64,000 bases of DNA. Origin: Aliikangiella marina. Its GTDB lineage: Bacteria > Pseudomonadota > Gammaproteobacteria > Enterobacterales > Kangiellaceae. The notes under the pieces were generated by a model. The model was not told the DNA's origin. It worked only from the letters and a program-made list of their open reading frames with translations, and did not search any database. The DNA is taken from the NCBI RefSeq assembly GCF_007004765.1, contig NZ_VIKR01000002.1:1225803-1289802 (forward strand), given 5' to 3'. Numbering within the stretch: position 1 is the stretch's first letter; the number at the start of each line of letters is the position of its first letter. Both the position numbers and the translations under genes were made by a program. Below, piece by piece: positions 16,729-25,552 of the stretch.

Positions 16729-17145
16729 ATGTTGGAAGGGTTGATAGAGATAGTATCGTCGGTACCGGTGTTTAACTGGGTTACGCTGGTGATAGTCATG
16801 TTAACCTTTGTTGCCTTAATTAAAGTCAAACGAGATAATCTGACGCTCAGAAACCAAGTCGCGCAACTGTCTAACCAGTTTAGGGCGATGAATAGCGGGC
16901 ACTTGGGTATGGGAAGAGAAATCCGCAAAGTGGTTAAAGAAATCGCGCATGTTGAGTCGGTTCAACAAGAATCGCATGCTTCTGCAACCGATGCTCGCGC
17001 TTATGATCAAGCTGGAGTTCTGCTGGCTCGGGGAGCGACCATTGAAGAAGTGGTTGAAGCGTGTGATATTTCGCCTGCTGAGGCCGAACTGCTTGCGATA
17101 GTGAGAAATACTGCCCCCAGCCACCGTCACACAGTTAATGCCTAA
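16729..17145 (+). CDS. DUF2802 membrane-anchored protein
   Basis: A 138-residue protein with one N-terminal membrane segment (FNWVTLVIVMLTFVALIKV, about residues 15-33), a coiled coil (RDNLTLRNQVAQLSNQFRAMN) and a C-terminal helical domain ending in the DUF2802 signature GATIEEVVEACDISPAEAELLAIV. Its molecular function is unknown, but the family regularly follows cheW in polar-flagellated gammaproteobacteria. A CCCGC/GCGGG hairpin (16692-16713) lies between the two genes and could modulate their ratio. Confidence 0.85.
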   Translation: MLEGLIEIVSSVPVFNWVTLVIVMLTFVALIKVKRDNLTLRNQVAQLSNQFRAMNSGHLGMGREIRKVVKEIAHVESVQQESHASATDARAYDQAGVLLARGATIEEVVEACDISPAEAELLAIVRNTAPSHRHTVNA

Positions 17146-17178
17146 TATTTGATAACTAGGGGACTCAACATCATCGAG

Positions 17179-17934
17179 TCACTTAACAACGCCCACTTTC
17201 AAATGAAGCGGCCAGTTTACCGATCTTATTTGGTCTGAGGGCCCCCATAATTTACTCATCTCTTCACTGAATGATGTCAGCGGACTTTCGCCAGTACTTG
17301 CCTGATAGCGATGACAGGCCGACCAAGACGACAGGTAGCCCATTACAGTATTTAAATCCCAATCTTTCGTCATAGAAAATTTTGGCGTTGCTAGCGGTTT
17401 ATACGGAAATGGCATACTTGCGTAGCCATCCTCGACTAAACGACGTTCTGCTGGCCAAAAGTCGCCGAGTACTTGCGAGTATAAGCGAAAAACCAGTTCA
17501 TCGATTGCGGGAGAGATACTAAACAATTGGTAGCACCATAGCGCGACGAGACAATCCGGTTTCGATACTCTGTCACATTCCTTGTAAAACTGATTGAGAT
17601 CAAACCAGTGTGCCGCTTGGGCCACGCATATGAGATCGCAACTTCCTGTTGCAAGGCCACTGTTTTCAGCGACCGCGACGCGGTATTCGATACCTTCGAG
17701 TTTTTTTGCGTTAGCAATTTGTTGCTCACTCGCATCGGTAGCAAAAACTTGCTTAAAGTACGTTTTTAAGGAAATTGCGCTTTGTCCTGAGCCGGTCGCA
17801 CAATCCCAGGCTATGTCTGTCGAAGGCGCAGAGTGGCTTAAAAACTTGAACAATTTATCGGGATAATTTGGACGATATTTGGCATAGGATTGTGCATGTC
17901 CGGAAAAATGGTCCTTGAAGTCTGAACGATTGAT
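17179..17934 (-). CDS. Class I SAM-dependent methyltransferase, apparent ATC start
   Basis: Transfers methyl from S-adenosylmethionine to an unknown small molecule. The SAM-binding loop WDCATGSGQSAISL, acidic ATDASEQQI and the AQAAHWFDLNQFY block mark the type-11 methyltransferase family. The conserved family N-terminus FKDHFSGHAQSYAKYRPNYP is present only if translation starts well upstream of the first TTG (17853). No ATG, GTG or TTG is in frame upstream of that TTG before the stop. The codon at the expected place is ATC at 17934-17932, with AAGGGA seven bases ahead. This is a non-standard start, a start-codon mutation or a sequence error. Confidence 0.75.
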   Translation of the reverse strand: MNRSDFKDHFSGHAQSYAKYRPNYPDKLFKFLSHSAPSTDIAWDCATGSGQSAISLKTYFKQVFATDASEQQIANAKKLEGIEYRVAVAENSGLATGSCDLICVAQAAHWFDLNQFYKECDRVSKPDCLVALWCYQLFSISPAIDELVFRLYSQVLGDFWPAERRLVEDGYASMPFPYKPLATPKFSMTKDWDLNTVMGYLSSWSACHRYQASTGESPLTSFSEEMSKLWGPSDQIRSVNWPLHLKVGVVK

Positions 17935-18287
17935 TGCTCTATCCCTTAGCCTGTGCCGTTTAATTGATAGTAACAGAAGTCGATGTCATTTGAGGAAAAT
18001 TTCTCAGATTAACAAAGTGTTACTGAAATCAAAGTGATAAATTTGGAGATAACCATTTGAAGACTTGACCCTGTGGCTTCAACGTCGCACACTAAGCCCA
18101 TTCAATTTCGGTACCTCGTTGCATTGTCAGCTGGTTTCATTTGGAGCTTGTGAATCGTCGGCAAGTGCTTTCTATGATTATTGAGCAACTGAGCCTATGA
18201 AAAGCGCCCAATGTTGGATTATCTGCCGATTCAAACCAATTACAAATCGAGCCTATACCGTCAGTTTCAGTTTAATAGTGAGTACAT
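17935..18287. other. Intergenic region, divergent promoters expected
   Basis: 353 bases separate the leftward methyltransferase from gshA. Both promoters should lie here, but no box stood out clearly. No small gene, RNA or repeat was recognised. Confidence 0.45.
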
Positions 18288-19844
18288 ATGTCGATTTTAG
18301 ATTTACCTGATCTCGAAGAAGTGAAGTCCTTGAGTCATCATTTTACCGGGATTAAGCGTGGAATTGAAAAAGAAAGCTTACGCATATTGCCAAATGGCTA
18401 TTTGTCCCCCGATGCTCATCCGGCTTCTTTGGGCTCAACTTTAACCAACGCCTTTATAACGACGGATTACTCAGAAGCACTTCCAGAGTTTATAACTACC
18501 GCGTCAAGTGATCGCTTGAAACCGCTGAAAGATTTAGAGGAAATTCATCAATTCGTTTACCAGAACATCGATAATGAAATTCTTTGGGCAATGAGCATGC
18601 CGTGTGTTATGGGACAAGAAGAAGATATTCCAATCGCTCGATACGGTAGCTCGAACAGTGGTCAGATGAAAGAAATCTACCGACTCGGATTAGGATATCG
18701 TTATGGCCGGTTTATGCAGACGATTGCTGGTGTTCACTATAACTTTTCGCTCCCTCAATCATTTTGGACAGCATTGCATGAAAAAGAGCAATCGCAGTTA
18801 GCGTTGCAAGATTTTATCTCCGAGAAATATATGGGATTGATTCGTAATTATTTACGTCATTCTTGGGTGATTCCGCTTTTCTTTGGTGCGAGTCCAGCGC
18901 TTTGCGAAAGTTTCCTTAAAAACAAAAATATCGATCTCGATGAACTCGTTCCTGGAACCCGTTATGGACCCTATGCAACTTCATTGAGGATGAGTGATCT
19001 TGGTTATCAAAACAAAGTTCAAAGCCGCCTTAATATAAGCTATAACTCTCTCGATGAATACATTGCCGGTTTAGAGTCAGCGATCTCAACTGCTGATCCT
19101 TATTACTCAGAAATCGGTGTAAAAAAAGACGGCGAATACATCCAACTAAATGATAGTATTTTGCAAATTGAGAATGAGTTTTACAGTAGCATCAGGCCCA
19201 AACGTGTTTCCCAGTCAGGGGAACGTCCGACTAAAGCGCTTCGCAATAGAGGCGTTGAATACATCGAAGTAAGAGCGCTGGACTTGAATCCATTTTCACC
19301 AATCGGTATCGATCAATCTCAAATCGCTTTTATGGATACTTTTTTATTGGCTTGTTTATTTTCTAAGTCAGATCCTCTTTACCAGCGAGAAACGGGTGAG
19401 TACCAAGAGAATTTTCGTTGTGTGGTGCGAAAAGGGCGACATCCAGATGTTTGCCTTACACATCGAAATCAGTGTGTTCCCATGCAAGACATTGCATCGA
19501 ACTTACTCTCACAATTAAAGCCATTTGCAGAGCTACTGGATAGTGCCTATGACACGCAAGATCATGCCGATATATTGCAACAGCTCGAAGACCAAGTTGG
19601 TGATTTAAACACGACTTATTCTGGCAAAATTGTCAGTGAGATTGAACGCAGAAAAGATGGCTTTTTTCAATATGCAATGGGGCTATCCAAATCGCACAAA
19701 GAATACTTTACCAAACGCCCACTTGACGGAGAAAGGTTGGCTTTTTATGAAAATGAAGCGCAGGATTCTCATAAAAGACAAGCAGAGATCGAGCAAGCAG
19801 ATTCGATTAGTTTTGAAGCCTTTTTAGCGAATTATTATCGGTAG
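18288..19844 (+). CDS. gshA: Glutamate-cysteine ligase
   Basis: ATP-dependent first step of glutathione synthesis, joining glutamate to cysteine through the gamma carboxyl. The 518-residue length and sequence match the proteobacterial type: GIKRGIEKESLRI at the N-terminus, ITTDYSEALPEFIT, the substrate and metal segment GVHYNFSLP, GTRYGPYATSLRMSDLGYQN, and RGVEYIEVRALDLNPFSPIGI. No GshB domain is fused. It is transcribed alone. ATG at 18288 has an upstream weak GTGAGT site. Confidence 0.97.
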   Translation: MSILDLPDLEEVKSLSHHFTGIKRGIEKESLRILPNGYLSPDAHPASLGSTLTNAFITTDYSEALPEFITTASSDRLKPLKDLEEIHQFVYQNIDNEILWAMSMPCVMGQEEDIPIARYGSSNSGQMKEIYRLGLGYRYGRFMQTIAGVHYNFSLPQSFWTALHEKEQSQLALQDFISEKYMGLIRNYLRHSWVIPLFFGASPALCESFLKNKNIDLDELVPGTRYGPYATSLRMSDLGYQNKVQSRLNISYNSLDEYIAGLESAISTADPYYSEIGVKKDGEYIQLNDSILQIENEFYSSIRPKRVSQSGERPTKALRNRGVEYIEVRALDLNPFSPIGIDQSQIAFMDTFLLACLFSKSDPLYQRETGEYQENFRCVVRKGRHPDVCLTHRNQCVPMQDIASNLLSQLKPFAELLDSAYDTQDHADILQQLEDQVGDLNTTYSGKIVSEIERRKDGFFQYAMGLSKSHKEYFTKRPLDGERLAFYENEAQDSHKRQAEIEQADSISFEAFLANYYR

Positions 19845-19968
19845 TATTTAATCAATCGTTAATCGTTGAAGCGATGTAGTAAGTTTAAAAAAATCAGTCG
19901 AGTCGATGAAATGGGCTCAATACAATAACAAAAAAGTAATTAATAATAACAACAATGAGGTTTACCTA

Positions 19969-21495
19969 ATGGAACATACCGCGACTTTGGTCACGTTTAT
20001 TTTGTATTTGGTTATGATGATGGGGATAGGTGTGCATGCTTATCGCCAGACAAGTGATTTATCTGATTATATACTCGGGGGGCGACGTTTAGGCCGCTGG
20101 GTAACTGCGCTTAGTGCCGGTGCCTCAGATATGAGTGGCTGGCTATTACTCGGTCTTCCTGGCGCAATTTATGCCTCAGGTTTGGGGGAAGCTTGGATAG
20201 GCTTTGGCTTAATTTTAGGCGCATACGCCAACTGGAAAGTTACGGCGCCGAGATTAAGGGTTTATACGCAGCATGTCGATAATGCATTAACCTTGCCTGA
20301 TTATTTTAGCAACCGCTTTCGGGATGAAACTAAGCTACTCAGAGTTGTCAGCGCGACAATTATATTGGTTTTTTTCACCGTTTACGTTGCTTCAGGGTTG
20401 ACTGCAGGCGCCAAATTATTTGAGGCTTCGTTTGCGATGGATTATCACCTTGCTTTGTTTGTTGGTGGGATCGTCATCATTAGTTATACCTTTATCGGCG
20501 GTTTTTTAGCGGTCTCATGGACTGACATGGTACAAGGAATACTAATGGCTGCTGCATTGATTGTTGCGCCGATTGTAATGTTGTATGAGTTAGGTGGATT
20601 GGACAATGCAATGGCGATAGGGCAGTCCATGGATCAAGCTGCCGGTAGTGTTAAGTCTCAATGGTTTGCTGGGCAATCGGCAACAGATTATTTGTTTTCA
20701 GTTTCGTTTATTTCGTTAATGGCTTGGGGGCTCGGTTATTTTGGACAACCTCACTTGCTTGCCCGTTTTATGGCTGCTAAGTCGATTAAAGAAGTTCACG
20801 GTGCTCGCCGTATTGCAATGAGTTGGATGGGCCTTAGTATGCTTGGCGCCATTTCTGTTGGATTATTCGGTATTGCCTATTTTAACAACACTGATCAAGC
20901 AAGCATATTAGCGAATGACTCGGAGCAAGTTTTTATTTTGGCGAGCAAAGTTCTGTTTAACCCATGGATTGCCGGCTTCTTATTAGCTGCTATTTTAGCT
21001 GCGGTGATGAGCACGATAGATTCGCAGCTTTTGGTGTCCTCCAGTGCAGTAACAGAAGATTTTTATCGCGGTTTAATTAAGCCACATGCCTCTGAAAAAG
21101 AGCTCGTATTAATTGGCAGAATCGCGGTATTAGTTGTAGCTGCAATAGCGTTATTTATTGCTATGGATAAAGACTCCAAAGTACTCGGCTTGGTTGCTAA
21201 TGCGTGGGCTGGATTTGGTTCTGCTTTTGGGCCGGTTGTATTGCTGTCGTTAGTTTGGCGAAGAATGACGATGTGGGGAGCTTTATCGGGAATGGTGATT
21301 GGTGCAGTCACGGTCATTTTATGGATTCAATTTCGCGCCAACCTTGGCGTATTATCGGGACTTTATGAAATGATACCCGGCGTCATCTTGGCAAGTGCTG
21401 CGATTTGTCTGGTAAGTCTTTATGGTCCACAAAACGACTCCAAAGTTGGTGAAGACTTTGACCATGTAAACTTGTCGTTGCAAGGGAAATTGTAA
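19969..21495 (+). CDS. putP: Sodium/proline symporter
   Basis: Inner-membrane SSS-family transporter that imports proline with sodium. About 13 membrane segments are visible. The family blocks include DYILGGRRLGRWVTALSAGASDMSGWLLLGLPGA, GFLAVSWTDMVQG, FGQPHLLARFMAAKS and STIDSQLLVSSSAVTEDFYR. The ATG at 19969 with GAGG eight bases upstream is chosen; an in-frame ATG at 19906 would add 21 residues rich in Asn that the family lacks. No putA is nearby, so coupling to proline oxidation is not shown here. Confidence 0.93.
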   Translation: MEHTATLVTFILYLVMMMGIGVHAYRQTSDLSDYILGGRRLGRWVTALSAGASDMSGWLLLGLPGAIYASGLGEAWIGFGLILGAYANWKVTAPRLRVYTQHVDNALTLPDYFSNRFRDETKLLRVVSATIILVFFTVYVASGLTAGAKLFEASFAMDYHLALFVGGIVIISYTFIGGFLAVSWTDMVQGILMAAALIVAPIVMLYELGGLDNAMAIGQSMDQAAGSVKSQWFAGQSATDYLFSVSFISLMAWGLGYFGQPHLLARFMAAKSIKEVHGARRIAMSWMGLSMLGAISVGLFGIAYFNNTDQASILANDSEQVFILASKVLFNPWIAGFLLAAILAAVMSTIDSQLLVSSSAVTEDFYRGLIKPHASEKELVLIGRIAVLVVAAIALFIAMDKDSKVLGLVANAWAGFGSAFGPVVLLSLVWRRMTMWGALSGMVIGAVTVILWIQFRANLGVLSGLYEMIPGVILASAAICLVSLYGPQNDSKVGEDFDHVNLSLQGKL

Positions 21496-21993
21496 GTGAG
21501 CCCCTTTAATATCCGTCCAGCGGCGGAAAAAGATGTTGAGTTGATTTACGGCTTTATTTTGCAGTTGGCAGAATATGAAAAATTAGCTAACGAAGTTGTT
21601 GCCACTCGCGAACAGCTCCGTGAAACTTTATTTAGCGAAAAGCGATACGCAGAAGTGATTATTGCTGAATATGAAAATAAACCGGTAGGATTTGCGCTGT
21701 ATTTTTATAACTATTCCACATTTTTAGCAAAGCCAGGGTTGTACCTTGAAGATCTTTTTGTCATTCCTGAAATGCGCGGCAAAAAAATCGGCAAAGCGCT
21801 TCTAAGTTACCTTGCTCAACTTGCTATAGAAAACAATTGTGGTCGGTTTGAATGGTGGGTGCTTGACTGGAACCAATCAGCGATCGACTTTTATCGAAGC
21901 ATCGGTGCCAAAGGAATGGATGAATGGACCGTGCAACGTGTAGATGGAGAAAGTTTGCACAAACTTGCTGGTGAGAATGTTGAAGTGACTTGA
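21496..21993 (+). CDS. GNAT family N-acetyltransferase
   Basis: A 165-residue acetyltransferase of the spermidine/diamine-type GNAT subgroup. It begins FNIRPAAEKDVELIYGFILQLAEYEKLA and carries the acetyl-CoA loop LFVIPEMRGKKIGKALLSYLA, followed by CGRFEWWVLDWNQSAIDFYRSIGA. The acceptor is unknown, although similar proteins act on polyamines or thialysine. The start is a GTG immediately after the putP stop codon (TAA-GTG), so it is translated from the putP message. Confidence 0.88.
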   Translation: MSPFNIRPAAEKDVELIYGFILQLAEYEKLANEVVATREQLRETLFSEKRYAEVIIAEYENKPVGFALYFYNYSTFLAKPGLYLEDLFVIPEMRGKKIGKALLSYLAQLAIENNCGRFEWWVLDWNQSAIDFYRSIGAKGMDEWTVQRVDGESLHKLAGENVEVT

Positions 21994-22050
21994 GATAGGT
22001 TGCTTTAAAAATTAAAAACCGAATACAAATTAAAGTGAAACAATCAAACA

Positions 22051-22617
22051 ATGGAAGAAATAGTTAAACGGTTTATAGCCTGGCTGAAAGTGAATTATCC
22101 AGAGGGGTACGCCGACCTCAACCCCCCAGCAACTGAGCAAGTGATTGCTGACTTAGAAGCAACCATCGGTGTAAAACTACCCGCCGATTATATTGCCTGC
22201 CTAAAGCTCGTTAATGGTCAGGCAGGAAACGCGGGTTGGGTATTTGATGGTGTTGAATTTCTCTCCACTGATCGCATTATTGATGAATGGACCGTATGGA
22301 AAGATTTGCTTGAAGGCGGGGACTTCGATGGTGCTTCATCTGAACCCGATGATGGAGTTAAAAATAATTGGTGGAATCTCAAATGGATCCCAATTACTTA
22401 TAATGGTGCGGGTGATCATTTTTGTATCGACATGGACCCAGCACAAGCCGGTCAGCCTGGACAAATTATTACCATGTGGCATGACTCAGCAGAGAGAGAA
22501 TTAATCGCGGCCAAATTTTCTGATTGGTTGTCAGATTATGTTGTCGGCCTAGAAGCGGGACAGTATGCTTACTCAGATAACTATGGCTGCATCATGCCAA
22601 TTGATGAATTAGAATAA
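22051..22617 (+). CDS. SMI1/KNR4 (SUKH-fold) protein
   Basis: A 188-residue cytoplasmic protein with the SUKH fold: ATEQVIADLEATIGVKLPADYIACLKLVNGQ at the front, then KWIPITYNGAGDHFCIDMDP and a C-terminal AAKFSDWLSDYVVGLEAG. The superfamily includes immunity proteins of polymorphic toxin systems as well as housekeeping regulators. No toxin or secretion gene is nearby, so an immunity role is not supported. It follows the GNAT gene by 57 bases and may share its transcript. Confidence 0.85.
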   Translation: MEEIVKRFIAWLKVNYPEGYADLNPPATEQVIADLEATIGVKLPADYIACLKLVNGQAGNAGWVFDGVEFLSTDRIIDEWTVWKDLLEGGDFDGASSEPDDGVKNNWWNLKWIPITYNGAGDHFCIDMDPAQAGQPGQIITMWHDSAERELIAAKFSDWLSDYVVGLEAGQYAYSDNYGCIMPIDELE

Positions 22618-22718
22618 TATTTTATCAAAAAAATTTAATTCTTCGTGTTGGTTGAGATAGTCTGACAATTTGATAAAGCTAGTTTTTTACGAAAAAATCT
22701 CGATAAAAGTATCGGTTA

Positions 22719-22745
22719 AACAGGGCAACTAAAGTTGCCCTGAAA
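22719..22745. terminator. Convergent terminator
   Basis: CAGGGCAACT and AGTTGCCCTG form a ten-pair inverted repeat with a very short loop between the SMI1 gene and nhaB, which converge. An A run follows on the right and TTT on the left strand. Confidence 0.65.
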
Positions 22746-22778
22746 AATCGTCGAGTCATCACTATGTTGTTGGCCTGG

Positions 22779-24413
22779 TTAGTGGCTTGCGCGATTAGCG
22801 CCATCTAAAATGCAAGCATCGTTTTTCCACTCGCCACTCATCGCGGTGCAAAGCTGTTCGATTGAATGCTGGGTTATTGTCCCATTTTCGGTCATAGCAT
22901 CCGTCTGTGGCTTAAGTGTAGTCATCACCATAACAAGACCAACAAGGCTCATTACGATGGTATAGGGAAATGCCATTATAACCATCTTCACGTAAGATAA
23001 TCGGATCAAGGGCGCTAATGCGGAGGTTAATAAAAACAAGAATGCGGCTTGGCCATTTGGGGTTGCGACACTTGGAATATTCGTTCCTGTGTTGATTGCG
23101 ACGGCAAGCATATCAAAAACTTCCCGCGATATTGTGCCGTCAAGTGCCGCTTTAGCGACTTCGTTAATGTAAACAGTGGCAACAAATACGTTGTCACTAA
23201 TCATTGATAATACTCCGTTGGCGATATAAAACATGGCCACTTGAGTATCGCCTTCCATCGCCAAGACAGCATCAGTAATTGGTTTGAACAAGGCTTGGTC
23301 AGCAATGACGCCGACAATAGCGAAGAATACTGTGAGTAAGGCGGTGAAAGGCAGTGCCTCCTCAAAGGCATGACCGATTTGATGTTCTTCATTGATGCCA
23401 CACATGGCAGTGGCGAGCACAATAACACTGAGTCCAATTAACCCTACTTCAGCCAAATGAAGCCCCAGCGCGATTATTAACCAAATCCCTGTGATAGCTT
23501 GGGCAACTAATGCGGCCTTGTCTTTACTGGTTCTCTGGCCCGCTTCGTATTCAGCATATTCTTCCATGACGTGTCGGACTTTCTCTGGCAGTATTTGTCC
23601 GTAACCGAACCAACTGGTTTTCTCTAGCACAACGACTGTTATGAGCCCCGCGGCTAAAACGGGCATAGTGACTGGCGACATGCGAATGAAGAATTCGCTA
23701 AACTCCCAACTCGCTTTACTCGCGATCAGCAAATTTTGAGGCTCCCCAACGAGTGTACAAACCCCTCCCAAGGCAGTGCCCACTGCAGCGTGCATGACTA
23801 AACTTCGCAAGAAAGAGCGAAACGCATCAAGATCTTCTCGATGCAGATCATGAATTTCATCATCAGTTCCATGATCATGATCTGAGGTAAATTTCTTGCC
23901 CGAGGCGACTGTATGGTAAATGCCGTAAAAGCCGACGGCGACTGCGATAACCACCGCAGTCACGGTTAAGGCGTCTAAGAAGGCGGAGAGAAACGCAGCG
24001 ACAAGCGAGAAAAGTAGCGACAGGACGACTTTTGACCGTATGCCTAATAGCATTTTGGTGAATATGAATAATAGCAAGTCTTTCATGAAATAGATGCCGG
24101 CTACCATAAACATCAAAAGCAAGATGACATCCAGGGCTCCCTCAACTTCATGCATGACCGTTTCAGGTGAAGTCAGGCCAATAAAAACTGATTGAATCGC
24201 TAATAAACCGCCCGGTAGCAGCGGGTAACATTTCAGTGCCATGGTCAATGTAAAAATAAACTCAATGATTAATAACCATCCAGCCACATACTTATTGATC
24301 ATAAATGCAACAATTGGGTTAATCACGAGGAAGGCGAAGATAGTGAATTTGTACCAAACGGGAGCATTACCGAGGAAATTTTCTACAAAAGCCTTGGGGA
24401 GTGAGTGACTCAT
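22779..24413 (-). CDS. nhaB: Na+/H+ antiporter NhaB
   Basis: Inner-membrane antiporter that exports sodium in exchange for protons. The 544-residue protein is nearly all hydrophobic and carries NhaB landmarks: [26 protein letters not shown] at the start, [40 protein letters not shown] and [28 protein letters not shown]. The nhaB/fadR divergent pair is conserved in enterobacteria and relatives. Its promoter lies in the shared 402-base interval. Confidence 0.97.
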   Translation of the reverse strand: MSHSLPKAFVENFLGNAPVWYKFTIFAFLVINPIVAFMINKYVAGWLLIIEFIFTLTMALKCYPLLPGGLLAIQSVFIGLTSPETVMHEVEGALDVILLLMFMVAGIYFMKDLLLFIFTKMLLGIRSKVVLSLLFSLVAAFLSAFLDALTVTAVVIAVAVGFYGIYHTVASGKKFTSDHDHGTDDEIHDLHREDLDAFRSFLRSLVMHAAVGTALGGVCTLVGEPQNLLIASKASWEFSEFFIRMSPVTMPVLAAGLITVVVLEKTSWFGYGQILPEKVRHVMEEYAEYEAGQRTSKDKAALVAQAITGIWLIIALGLHLAEVGLIGLSVIVLATAMCGINEEHQIGHAFEEALPFTALLTVFFAIVGVIADQALFKPITDAVLAMEGDTQVAMFYIANGVLSMISDNVFVATVYINEVAKAALDGTISREVFDMLAVAINTGTNIPSVATPNGQAAFLFLLTSALAPLIRLSYVKMVIMAFPYTIVMSLVGLVMVMTTLKPQTDAMTENGTITQHSIEQLCTAMSGEWKNDACILDGANRASH

Positions 24414-24815
24414 CGTCTTTCCTTAACTTCTAAATTTAGGGGTGTCGCAAAAATGGGGCGCATTTTATTCCTAAACGAGATTTTTGCCCAGCGATTTGAT
24501 ACTTCCTATTACTAAAAGTGATTGGTAAATGGCTAAGTGGCTTAACAAGTCAGTCATAAATTGAACTTATACATTTAAATTCGAGCTTCTGACTAAAAAA
24601 CGAACAAGTTGAGTATTCAATTATCGAATCCCCTTTGCCTTCATTGAGGAAAACGCGTATCCTTGCAACTACTCAGACCAGTGGAATTTGACTGAATTAG
24701 CATTGCAAGGAAATCCTTTCAATTGGTGGTGCAGGCAGCGCTTGGGTTCGCTTAACGAAGCGATAGCGCGCTTTAGGAAGGTTCACTGGAAAACAGATAG
24801 TTACAGGAATACGGA
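24414..24815. other. nhaB/fadR divergent intergenic region
   Basis: 402 bases holding both divergent promoters. The only recognised element is a FadR-like palindrome at 24667-24683. The part next to fadR contains an imperfect repeat (CGCTT...AACGAAGCG around 24750). No small gene was supported. Confidence 0.5.
24667..24683. promoter_or_regulatory. Candidate FadR operator near fadR
   Basis: AACTACTCAGACCAGTG matches 12 of 15 defined positions of the FadR consensus AACTGGTCNGACCNGTT. It is centred about 140 bases before the fadR start. The right half-site is nearly perfect; the left has two mismatches. Autoregulation is inferred. Confidence 0.4.
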
Positions 24816-25541
24816 ATGAGCAACCTTATCACAGCTAGAAGTCCGGCTGCTTTCGCTGAAGAGTATATTGTCGACTCGATTTGGAATGGTAAATTTTCTC
24901 CGGGGACTATTTTGCCTGCGGAAAGAGAGCTGTCTGAATTGATAGGTGTGACCCGAACCACTTTGCGGGAAGTATTGCAGCGACTTGCGCGTGATGGCTG
25001 GTTGACGATTCAGCATGGTAAACCAACGCGAGTTAATAATATTTGGGATACTGCTGGGTTACATATTCTGGAAACCATTACGCGTCTTGATGATGCGGGT
25101 TCATTAAAACTAGCGGATCAATTGCTCGATACTCGTACACAATTTGGTAGCGTCTACATGCGTTTTGCGATGAAAGAAAACGCTGAAAAGATGTCAGAAA
25201 TAATGGCAAAGGTCGACGAGGTTGAACAAAATGCCGAAGCCTACATCGAGTTCGACTGGAAGGTACAACATGAATGTGCCGAACTTTCAAAAAATCCTGT
25301 TTACGTCCTAATGCTCAACGGCTTCCGTAATATTTATTATCGAATTGGTCGGTTTTATTTCAGTCATGCCAACACGCGAGCGCTCGCCAAAGATTACTAT
25401 CAATCGATGTCGAAACTTGTCTTAGAACATGACGTCAATAAGCTGAACGAAGCGATTTGGGATTATGGCCGAAAAAGTGGCGAACTATGGGCCGAAATGA
25501 GAGCCGACCTCAATTCCTTGAAGGAAATTGATAAAATCTAA
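24816..25541 (+). CDS. fadR: Fatty-acid metabolism regulator FadR
   Basis: GntR-family regulator that represses fatty-acid degradation genes, activates unsaturated fatty-acid synthesis, and releases DNA on binding long-chain acyl-CoA. The 241-residue protein has the winged helix at residues 1-75 (AEEYIVDSIWNGKFSPGTILPAERELSELIGVTRTTLREVLQRLARDGWL then TIQHGKPTRVN) and the all-helical FadR acyl-CoA domain (ETITRLD to the end). Divergent from nhaB as in E. coli. Confidence 0.96.
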   Translation: MSNLITARSPAAFAEEYIVDSIWNGKFSPGTILPAERELSELIGVTRTTLREVLQRLARDGWLTIQHGKPTRVNNIWDTAGLHILETITRLDDAGSLKLADQLLDTRTQFGSVYMRFAMKENAEKMSEIMAKVDEVEQNAEAYIEFDWKVQHECAELSKNPVYVLMLNGFRNIYYRIGRFYFSHANTRALAKDYYQSMSKLVLEHDVNKLNEAIWDYGRKSGELWAEMRADLNSLKEIDKI

Positions 25542-25552
25542 TCGGCGCTGGT

